Origin: Promethearchaeota archaeon
Lineage (GTDB): Archaea > Asgardarchaeota > Lokiarchaeia > Sigynarchaeales > SOKP01
Length of the DNA stretch: 5,650 bases
NCBI GenBank assembly: GCA_019894655.1
Contig: JAGXNZ010000155.1
Location: 1 to 5,650, forward strand
Direction of reading: 5' to 3'
Positions 1-4,484 of this stretch are shown one piece after another. Both the position numbers and the translations under genes were made by a program. Under the pieces are notes generated by a model. The model did no database searches. It saw nothing but the letters and a program-made list of their open reading frames with translations, and was not told the origin of the DNA. Numbering within the stretch: the stretch's first letter is position 1; every line of letters begins with the position of its first letter.

Positions 1-366
1 CCTAGAGGAAATATCTTGATGACTCTTTTAGGACAAAAAGATTCATTGCTTAACGGAGATGCTTTAAAAATTTGGGGTTGCACTGTGTGTGTTACTTGTG
101 ATGAAGTTTGTCCAAAAAACATCGAACTTACTGAGATCTTTGCATATCTAAAAAATCAAAGTATAGCTCTTGGAAAAGGTCCAGAATTTATTTATTCCCA
201 AGCAAAAGCTGTTTTCGAAAATGCTAAAGCTATACCTTCTCAACCTGCAATTGAACACAGGCGGGAGCAATTGGGCCTACCTCCAGTTGCCTCCCCTGAT
301 ATTACTGAATTTCAAACCTTACTGAAGAATATCGGAGTAGATAAAAAGCTAAAATATGAGGAGTAA
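1..366 (+). CDS. hdrC: Heterodisulfide reductase subunit C, C-terminal part (5' end outside window)
   Basis: HdrC is the small iron-sulfur electron-transfer subunit of soluble HdrABC; it passes electrons from the flavoprotein HdrA to HdrB in the cytoplasm. The frame is open from base 1 (it begins PRGNILMTLLG) and gives 121 residues before TAA. A ferredoxin-type CxxCxxCxxxCP motif (CTVCVTCDEVCP) lies at codons 27-38, bases 79-114; it binds one [4Fe-4S] cluster. Family members have two such motifs, so the first must lie left of the window. The TTG and ATG at 16 and 19 are therefore internal codons and not the start. After the motif comes the usual helical tail. The stop codon overlaps the hdrB start by one base (TAATG), which indicates one operon and probable translational coupling. 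The hdrC-hdrB order is that of methanogen hdrCB. Another CCG/ferredoxin redox partner is conceivable, but the adjacent HdrB makes HdrC very likely. Confidence 0.9.
   Translation, partial: PRGNILMTLLGQKDSLLNGDALKIWGCTVCVTCDEVCPKNIELTEIFAYLKNQSIALGKGPEFIYSQAKAVFENAKAIPSQPAIEHRREQLGLPPVASPDITEFQTLLKNIGVDKKLKYEE
358..363 (+). promoter_or_regulatory. Ribosome binding site at the hdrC/hdrB junction
   Basis: GAGGAG lies inside the last codons of hdrC. It is only 2 bases from the ATG at 366 but 11 bases from a second in-frame ATG at 375. The first ATG gives the TAATG stop/start overlap; the second gives an N-terminus (MTEFKMFEGC) that puts the first cluster cysteine at residue 10, close to its place in characterised HdrB proteins. 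The start is therefore uncertain by three residues. Confidence 0.55.
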
Positions 367-1247
367 TGAGAAAAATGACAGAATTTAAAATGTTTGAAGG
401 TTGTACCATCGGAAACCGTATTCCTTATATTGAAGCGGCATCCAGAAAAGTTTTTGACAAAGTAGGAATTGAGACCTCACAAACGAATTTTTCTTGTTGT
501 CCTGATCCTACAGGCATGAAATCGTTTGATAACGACGCTTGGTTAGCAATTGGTGCGAGAAACCTATGTTTAGCGGAAGCTGAAGGAAAAAACATAATTT
601 CTCTATGTAATGGTTGTACCAACACGCTTAGAGGCGTTCAACATCAATTAAAACACGATTCATGGAGAATGGATAAGGTTAATAAAGAGCTTGCTAAGAT
701 CGGGAAAGAATATAAAGGCACAATAGACATTAAGCATTTTGTTGATGTGCTAAGCGATAATTTAGACAAGGTCAAAGGTGCAATAACTAAACCCCTTGAA
801 GGATTAAAAGTTGCTGTTCATCCTGGGTGTCATTATATGCGACCTGCAGAATGGATGGAATCTGATGATCCTATGAGACCAACTACGCTAAAGAAACTCG
901 TAGAAGCAAGTGGAGCGACAGTTGTTGATTATGGAGAGGAGATTTTGTGTTGCGGAAGTGCTGTGACTAACGCTTACGAAGAACACGGATTTGCTAACTT
1001 AAAGATTAAAATGGACGCTATCAAAAAATCGGGAGCAGATGTGATCGCTGTAAATTGCCCTGCGTGTTATCAGCAATTCGACACGAGACAGCGAGATTTA
1101 GGTAAGAAATACGAGACCGAGTACGATACTCCAGCAATGTATATCACAGAACTTTACGCTTTAGCGATGGGCTTCACTCCAGATGATATCGGCTTGAAAT
1201 TTCACAGAGTTCGATTGAAATCCATGTTAGAAAAACTTGGTTTATAA
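366..1247 (+). CDS. hdrB: Heterodisulfide reductase subunit B (HdrB, two CCG domains)
   Basis: HdrB is the catalytic subunit of soluble HdrABC; in methanogens it reduces the CoM-S-S-CoB heterodisulfide with electrons delivered through HdrC. The 293-residue length is normal for the family. Both CCG domains are complete. The first has C13, C44-C45, C81 and C84 (Cx30CCx35CxxC, ending CNGC). The second has C155, C195-C196, C231 and C234 (Cx39CCx34CxxC, ending CPAC). Each set of five cysteines matches the ligands of a non-cubane [4Fe-4S] cluster in the solved methanogen enzyme. No membrane segment is present. It overlaps hdrC by one base and is followed by a T-rich terminator, so it closes the operon. 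If the host is an Asgard archaeon that lacks methanogenesis, the natural disulfide substrate is unknown. A fused or single-domain CCG oxidoreductase (glycolate oxidase or LUD type) is ruled out by the two intact motifs and the neighbouring HdrC. Confidence 0.95.
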   Translation: MRKMTEFKMFEGCTIGNRIPYIEAASRKVFDKVGIETSQTNFSCCPDPTGMKSFDNDAWLAIGARNLCLAEAEGKNIISLCNGCTNTLRGVQHQLKHDSWRMDKVNKELAKIGKEYKGTIDIKHFVDVLSDNLDKVKGAITKPLEGLKVAVHPGCHYMRPAEWMESDDPMRPTTLKKLVEASGATVVDYGEEILCCGSAVTNAYEEHGFANLKIKMDAIKKSGADVIAVNCPACYQQFDTRQRDLGKKYETEYDTPAMYITELYALAMGFTPDDIGLKFHRVRLKSMLEKLGL

Positions 1248-1263
1248 CTAACCAAATTTATAA

Positions 1264-1296
1264 CTTTATTTTTTTATTTTTTTAAATCTATTTTTT
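1264..1296 (+). terminator. T-rich terminator of the hdrCB operon
   Basis: Seventeen bases after the hdrB stop comes an almost pure T stretch (1266-1283, interrupted by single A residues), followed by a second run of Ts at 1291-1296. No GC-rich stem precedes it. Archaeal RNA polymerase terminates on such oligo-T tracts without a hairpin. The convergent gene at 1366-2055 makes a stop here functionally sensible. Confidence 0.7.
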
Positions 1297-1365
1297 AATT
1301 ATGAGTTATCATTTTTATCATTAAAAGCGATTCCATTTAATAAAAATAGAAGAAATTGTGTAATA

Positions 1366-2055
1366 TTAGATTAAAAATCCATTAAGGACTAAAAGAGCGC
1401 CAATAGCAAAAGTAATCAACGCTAAAATCTCGATCACAATTATTGAGAGTAATCCCCCTGTTAAATTGATAAGAAGCCCAAAAACAAATATAATTACTCC
1501 TAATAAAAACCATTTTATTCTATTTTTAGTTTCGCCCGCGATTTTTCTGTTAATTATAATATATTTATAAGCAGCATATAAAGCTAATAATATCCGAATA
1601 GTATTCACAAAAATGAACAACCCGGGAGGAGTATGGGTATTGACTATACCAAGAGTATAATCGTCCATATCTAAATAGGGAGGAAATATAAAATACCCGA
1701 TGCTCATGACAAAAAATATGATTAACATGGTTCCAAGATACTTCATGCTCATGGCGATCTTGGTATGTTTTTCTAACACAAACAAGGTCATTGTGAGAGA
1801 AATTGAGTTAAAATTAAAAAAGATATGGGCTGTTATCATGAGCGGAATTATAACACCCGAATTATTTAAAATTAAGTGATAAATAACATAGAGTATAAAT
1901 CCTATGGATGAGGATATAAAGTATACGGCAAACCATCTGTTCAACAAGTCTTTTTTGTTTAAGAAAAGAACCCGTAATCCTATAATTAGTGCGATAACGG
2001 CTGTAATTCCCGTCGTGATTATTTTTAGTATATTTAAAGGATCCAAATTATACAA
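1366..2055 (-). CDS. Seven-helix integral membrane protein, possibly a sensor-type 7TM domain
   Basis: This 229-residue protein is almost wholly membrane embedded. Hydrophobic segments lie at about 8-32, 41-63, 67-93, 104-125, 145-167, 181-202 and 203-227. Short polar loops hold basic residues after helix 1 (NKKDLLNR, 33-40), after helix 3 (EKHTK, 95-99) and after helix 5 (NRKIAGETKNR, 169-179), which suggests the N-terminus is outside and these loops are cytoplasmic. The number and spacing of helices resemble the stand-alone 7TM sensor module found at the N-terminus of some prokaryotic histidine kinases, but no kinase or other output domain follows, and the protein ends at the last helix. 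I know no firm family name. The frame opens at a TTG (2055); AAGG at 2060-2057 is too close to it and fits better with a second TTG at 2046, which would start the protein MDPLNIL. The gene is convergent with hdrB and divergent from the orphan at 2323. Confidence 0.8.
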   Translation of the reverse strand: MYNLDPLNILKIITTGITAVIALIIGLRVLFLNKKDLLNRWFAVYFISSSIGFILYVIYHLILNNSGVIIPLMITAHIFFNFNSISLTMTLFVLEKHTKIAMSMKYLGTMLIIFFVMSIGYFIFPPYLDMDDYTLGIVNTHTPPGLFIFVNTIRILLALYAAYKYIIINRKIAGETKNRIKWFLLGVIIFVFGLLINLTGGLLSIIVIEILALITFAIGALLVLNGFLI

Positions 2056-2103
2056 ACCTTCTAATTAAATTATTTTTTTTTAAAGTTATTAGGCGCATAT
2101 AAT

Positions 2104-2111
2104 ATATATAA
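2104..2111 (-). promoter_or_regulatory. TATA box for the seven-helix membrane protein gene
   Basis: On the minus strand TTATATAT (2111-2104) lies about 50-60 bases upstream of the two possible start codons and predicts transcription from about 2080. That leaves a leader of roughly 25-35 bases. The surrounding bases 2096-2111 are a run of alternating A and T, so the exact register is uncertain. Confidence 0.45.
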
Positions 2112-2243
2112 CTACCTTTTCGATTATCATACATTATTGAGAATTGTTTTTACCTAATATTTGTGTTAAATTTTAAGTACCAGTCAAAGGTTCAAATCGC
2201 AAAAATTAAAAATAGTGCTGGCGATTAATAATGTGTAATTTAT

Positions 2244-2259
2244 TTCTTCGAGTGAAGAA
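2244..2259. repeat. Inverted repeat just upstream of a TATA box (putative operator)
   Basis: TTCTTC-GAGT-GAAGAA is a perfect 6-base inverted repeat with a 4-base centre. It ends one base before the TATAAA at 2261, so it covers the position of the TFB recognition element (BRE). A regulator bound here would block TFB or assist it. It is one of two inverted repeats on this promoter. Confidence 0.5.
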
Positions 2260-2260
2260 G

Positions 2261-2266
2261 TATAAA
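2261..2266 (+). promoter_or_regulatory. TATA box of the orphan gene at 2323
   Basis: TATAAA preceded by purine-rich GAAGAAG forms a good archaeal BRE/TATA pair. It predicts transcription from about 2288, giving a leader of about 35 bases that contains a ribosome binding site (TAGGAG, 2307-2312). A second TATA-like string (TTTATATT, 2278-2285) is too close to the gene to leave room for that site and is less likely. Confidence 0.55.
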
Positions 2267-2280
2267 TGAGGTCAAAATTT

Positions 2281-2306
2281 ATATTACTCATCTTAATGAG
2301 AAATAT
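2281..2306. repeat. Imperfect inverted repeat at the predicted transcription start
   Basis: The 11-base arms at 2281-2291 and 2296-2306 match at 10 of 11 positions (core CTCAT-CTTA-ATGAG, outer ATATT/AATAT) around a 4-base centre. The site covers the predicted start of transcription and ends directly at the TAGGAG ribosome binding site. It could be a repressor operator in DNA, or a hairpin in the leader RNA next to the ribosome binding site. Confidence 0.55.
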
Positions 2307-2322
2307 TAGGAGTAGAGATTAA

Positions 2323-3105
2323 ATGATATCGTTTGAAGCCGAGAGAAATCCACCATGGTTTTTTCAATATATTGAGAATTACTCGCATATTCTGATGGAT
2401 TTGAGATTTAAAACAGAGGACACATCAGTTGACATGTTAAATTTTTCACTCGATATCGAAATCCAAGGATTTGAGGGTTTAATATTTTATATTTACAAAT
2501 CATCGTTTAATGATATTGAATTCGACATCCTTGACCATAGAACCGAAATAATTCACACTATAGAAGATTTGTATATTGATGTGAAAGATTATTCGACTTC
2601 AGATTCGGTAGATTTCATAATCATTCCATTTGGACATTTTAAAGAAGACCATAAATTTATCCCAGTGATTCGTAGTGGAAATGTTGTTTCAAACTATCAA
2701 ATTTTTAATTGGACACCCTCGTTACTATTTAAAAACATTAAATCGGTGATAAAGATTGCAAATAAATACGAGGAAATAGTCCCAATGGAGTATTTTGATA
2801 GGTACTATTACCAATTTGAGAGCTCCTTTAAAGGGAACAAAACAGAGTTTCTATTCAGCCTTATTAATCTCCTCGTTCAACTTGAAGAAATTCCCGATGT
2901 AGAACCCTTGGTTTCTAAAATTAAACTGATAATATCAAAAACAAACGAGCTTTTGTTTGAATTAATTGAAAGATCGATTCCCCTAGAGATGATTAATCTT
3001 CTCAAGGAACTAGAAAGATTGAAATTTAACCTTGACAACTTATCGAAAGAAGAAATCTATAACTGGTTGGATGATTTATTATCGTCGTACAGTAAAAAAA
3101 TCTAG
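2323..3105 (+). CDS. Orphan soluble protein of unknown function, 260 residues
   Basis: I do not recognise this protein. It has no signal peptide, no membrane helix, no cysteine and no nucleotide-binding loop that I can see. The N-terminal half (about 1-130) is rich in aromatic and acidic residues and looks mostly beta, with strand-like stretches at about 41-59 (FSLDIEIQGFEGLIFYIYK), 65-88 and 97-117. The C-terminal half (about 132-258) reads as amphipathic helices, ending in a leucine-rich charged segment (LLKELERLKFNLDNLSKEEI, 226-245) that could pack as a helical bundle or mediate dimer contact. The ATG at 2323 is supported by TAGGAG 10 bases upstream and by a TATA box; the earlier ATG at 2297 meets a stop within nine codons. 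It stands alone, divergent from the seven-helix protein gene and convergent with the four-helix gene. An adaptor or regulatory role is possible but not shown. Confidence 0.75.
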   Translation: MISFEAERNPPWFFQYIENYSHILMDLRFKTEDTSVDMLNFSLDIEIQGFEGLIFYIYKSSFNDIEFDILDHRTEIIHTIEDLYIDVKDYSTSDSVDFIIIPFGHFKEDHKFIPVIRSGNVVSNYQIFNWTPSLLFKNIKSVIKIANKYEEIVPMEYFDRYYYQFESSFKGNKTEFLFSLINLLVQLEEIPDVEPLVSKIKLIISKTNELLFELIERSIPLEMINLLKELERLKFNLDNLSKEEIYNWLDDLLSSYSKKI

Positions 3106-3135
3106 CTGTTTCTGAATCTAAAGAACAACATTATT

Positions 3136-3152
3136 AAAAAGTGCTAAAAAAA
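3136..3152 (-). terminator. T-rich terminator of the four-helix membrane protein gene
   Basis: On the minus strand, 16 bases past the stop codon, seven Ts (3152-3146) and then five Ts (3140-3136) follow, separated by AGCAC. This is a plausible archaeal oligo-T stop signal in the 62-base gap between two convergent genes. Confidence 0.5.
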
Positions 3153-3167
3153 GAGAATTTATCGCAG

Positions 3168-3713
3168 TTATTTCTTAAATCGTTTAATTAGGGTCAAGGC
3201 CAAAACAACTAAGAAGAAGATTGCCCCTACCAAGAGTAAACTAAATTTAATTAAAGCAGATATCGAAGCTACCAAGGGAACGAAAGATGCAAAAATAGGT
3301 GAATTGTAAAGCATGATAAGGAGGTTGATATTTTCAACCAAATCGAAAATTCCTGCGACGAAAGGCGTAAGACTTATGTAGAGACCAATGTCTACTATTT
3401 TACCGCTTAACTTTCGAGTGAATAGCAAAATTAATGCAAACATAGGTACAGAGTATCCTATGATATAGAGAAAGTCCCAGTACACTCCATTAACTTGTAA
3501 AGCTATTCCGTCGACCCCCCAATCCGCAAAAATAAACAAAATGCGGTCCTGAGTCCAAGCAAATTCGAAATTAAGTATTCCATAGATGGAACCTGAATTT
3601 GCTAAGGGTTCAAAAACGAGCATATTTATTACCAGAAGAATAACGATACCTATTGCCGCAATTATTAATAAAACTAAATCACTTGGGGTTTTTTTTAATT
3701 TTTCTAAAATCAT
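3168..3713 (-). CDS. Four-helix integral membrane protein of an uncharacterised family
   Basis: The 181-residue protein has hydrophobic helices at about 13-35, 80-99, 107-135 and 146-176, and basic ends (KLKK at 5-8, KRFKK at 177-181). Between helices 1 and 2 is a long loop with the stretch LNFEFAWTQDRILFIFADWG (47-66), then a D80-F81 at the start of helix 2 and a PFVAGIFDLVEN motif (117-128) in helix 3. I have seen the same order of motifs (E-x-A-W/F-T, a Trp in the loop, DFL, P-xx-AG-x-D-xx-EN) in a widespread family of unannotated prokaryotic four-helix proteins; this is recognition from memory and no function is known to me. The buried Asp124 and Glu127 are notable for a membrane helix. 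The ATG at 3713 has only a weak GAG-type ribosome binding site. It is divergent from hypC. Confidence 0.8.
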   Translation of the reverse strand: MILEKLKKTPSDLVLLIIAAIGIVILLVINMLVFEPLANSGSIYGILNFEFAWTQDRILFIFADWGVDGIALQVNGVYWDFLYIIGYSVPMFALILLFTRKLSGKIVDIGLYISLTPFVAGIFDLVENINLLIMLYNSPIFASFVPLVASISALIKFSLLLVGAIFFLVVLALTLIKRFKK

Positions 3714-3762
3714 TCTATTTTCTCATATTGTTGTGATATTAAATTTAATTATTACTGTAAGC

Positions 3763-3770
3763 CATATAAA
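3763..3770 (-). promoter_or_regulatory. TATA box for the four-helix membrane protein gene
   Basis: The minus strand reads TTTATATG (3770-3763), about 50 bases upstream of the ATG at 3713, predicting transcription from about 3740. A palindrome lies just upstream of it at 3773-3782. Confidence 0.45.
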
Positions 3771-3772
3771 GA

Positions 3773-3782
3773 ATTCGCGAAT
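3773..3782. repeat. Perfect palindrome ATTCGCGAAT in a divergent promoter region
   Basis: This 10-base perfect palindrome has a GC-rich core (CGCG) in a spacer that is otherwise nearly all A and T. It occupies the BRE position next to the TATA box of the minus-strand gene, about 95 bases from the hypC start, so it could be a regulator site for that gene. Confidence 0.4.
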
Positions 3783-3845
3783 GATTTAATGAATAAATAA
3801 TCGTTGTATAATCATTAATTTTTTTTAGGCTCCAATATTACATAA

Positions 3846-3853
3846 TTTAAATA
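3846..3853 (+). promoter_or_regulatory. TATA box of hypC, placed for a leaderless mRNA
   Basis: TTTAAATA is centred about 26 bases before the hypC ATG, which is the normal TATA-to-transcription-start distance in archaea. No Shine-Dalgarno-like sequence is present in the 20 bases before the ATG (only CAGCTAAATTACTC). Both facts point to a transcript that begins at or near the start codon. Confidence 0.55.
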
Positions 3854-3875
3854 AAATCACTCAGCTAAATTACTC

Positions 3876-4118
3876 ATGTGTCTAGCGATTCCAGGCAAAA
3901 TTGTAAGTATTAATGGGAATACCGCATTAGTCGACTTTGATGGAATAAAACAAGAAGTTATTATAGCATTAGTATTAAATCCAGAAGTAGGTAAGTACGT
4001 TATTATTCACGCTGGTTACGCAATTGAGCAAATGGAAGAGAAGGACGCTATGGAAGCTATAGAACAGTGGAAAGAAATCGCTGACGATCAAAGCCTCGAT
4101 TTGTCTGATATGTTATGA
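3876..4118 (+). CDS. hypC: [NiFe]-hydrogenase maturation chaperone HypC
   Basis: HypC works with HypD to assemble the Fe(CN)2CO group and carries it to the hydrogenase large-subunit precursor in the cytoplasm. The 80-residue protein starts with the family hallmark MCLAIPGK; Cys2, exposed after removal of Met1, is the iron ligand in known members. A small beta-barrel follows, ending in VGKYVIIHAGYAI (38-50) with the conserved His45 and usual HAG[FY]AI string, then an acidic helical tail (EQMEEKDAMEAIEQWKEI). It lacks the extra loop of the E. coli protein, as is common in archaea. The start is fixed by the MCLAIPG motif. The gene stands alone here; no hypA, B, D, E or F is visible in the window. 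It faces the small membrane-protein gene, with 31 bases between stop codons. Its presence implies that the organism makes at least one [NiFe]-hydrogenase. Confidence 0.95.
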   Translation: MCLAIPGKIVSINGNTALVDFDGIKQEVIIALVLNPEVGKYVIIHAGYAIEQMEEKDAMEAIEQWKEIADDQSLDLSDML

Positions 4119-4141
4119 GAATGGAAACCAGAACAAAGAAA

Positions 4142-4149
4142 CAAAAAAA
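4142..4149 (-). terminator. Oligo-T tract after the small membrane-protein gene
   Basis: On the minus strand seven Ts (4149-4143) directly follow the TAG stop of the small membrane-protein gene, then more T-rich sequence (GTTTC, TTTG). This is consistent with archaeal termination. No similar T run follows hypC on the plus strand until about 4320-4327 and 4353-4359, so hypC transcripts may run antisense across this small gene. Confidence 0.4.
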
Positions 4150-4335
4150 CTACTTCTTCTTCTTATCGATTGTTGACAGAATTAAAAATCCTGCGTTTGA
4201 AAAAATAGCGATACCAATAAAAAGTAAGATTATTGCATCAAGAATTATACTTGCATTACCAAACATATCAAAAATAAACGCACTTATCAAACAAAACATC
4301 CCTAAGACTAGTAGGTTCTCTTTTTTCTTAACCAT
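4150..4335 (-). CDS. Small two-helix membrane protein, 61 residues
   Basis: The protein reads as a membrane hairpin: a basic start (MVKKKEN), helix 1 at about 8-24, a short turn (MFGN, 24-27), helix 2 at about 29-54 and a basic tail (DKKKK). Basic residues at both ends place both termini in the cytoplasm. Helix 2 contains one Asp (D33), helix 1 one Cys (C15). AAGGAGGG (minus strand 4354-4347) is the strongest Shine-Dalgarno sequence in the window; its GGAGG core is 12 bases from the ATG, somewhat long. An oligo-T tract follows the stop. These signals favour it over the plus-strand frame at 4115-4429 that covers the same bases. The family is unknown to me. It lies 149 bases downstream of cooC on the same strand, but a promoter-like palindrome in between suggests its own transcript. 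Confidence 0.65.
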   Translation of the reverse strand: MVKKKENLLVLGMFCLISAFIFDMFGNASIILDAIILLFIGIAIFSNAGFLILSTIDKKKK

Positions 4336-4420
4336 CTTGATCTCATCCCTCCTTTTTTTAATTTTAATAATTTTTGGATTGCTCCAATCGAGAAGATCAA
4401 ATTTGTTTATTTATTGGTTT

Positions 4421-4439
4421 CATATATAGACTATATATG
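4421..4439. repeat. Perfect 19-base palindrome CATATATAG-A-CTATATATG
   Basis: Two 9-base arms match perfectly around a single central base, between cooC and the small membrane-protein gene. Each arm contains a TATATA string, so the site could serve as a TATA element for the minus-strand gene whose ATG is about 90-100 bases downstream (leader of roughly 65 bases), and also as a symmetric protein-binding site. In AT-rich DNA, alternating AT gives short palindromes easily, but the flanking C and G pairs make this one stronger. Confidence 0.5.
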
Positions 4440-4484
4440 TTGAAAAATGGGTAGAAACTAGGAATGTTGAGAAATTATTTTCGT

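Noticed and set aside
16..21. TTG or ATG at 16-21 as the start of a short ferredoxin-like gene
   Set aside because: The frame is open to base 1 and the upstream residues (PRGNI) fit HdrC; a start here would lose the first cluster motif that the family requires.
425..625. Minus-strand open frame of 66 codons
   Set aside because: It lies wholly inside hdrB, which is certain from its cysteine motifs; no promoter or ribosome site supports it.
2189..2198. GGTTCAAATC, identical to a tRNA T-loop consensus
   Set aside because: The flanking bases do not form a T stem, and no acceptor, D or anticodon arm can be drawn in the surrounding 90 bases.
2195..2226. AATCGC and GCGATT as a 6-base inverted repeat
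   Set aside because: The arms are 20 bases apart with no extension, and lie away from either TATA box; chance is a sufficient explanation.
3586..3789. Plus-strand open frame of 67 codons
   Set aside because: It is antisense to the start of the four-helix membrane protein gene and runs through that gene's promoter; no supporting signals.
3780..3818. AATGATT/AATCATT and TTAATGA/TCATTAA inverted repeats before hypC
   Set aside because: The two pairings exclude each other and consist almost only of A and T; such matches are expected in this spacer.
4115..4429. Plus-strand open frame of 104 codons whose ATG overlaps the hypC stop (ATGA)
   Set aside because: The overlap looks like coupling, but the predicted protein is an odd mix of Lys/Ile/Phe without clear domains, and the minus strand offers a cleaner two-helix protein with a strong ribosome binding site and a following T tract. 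I treat the plus frame as its shadow, with some remaining doubt.
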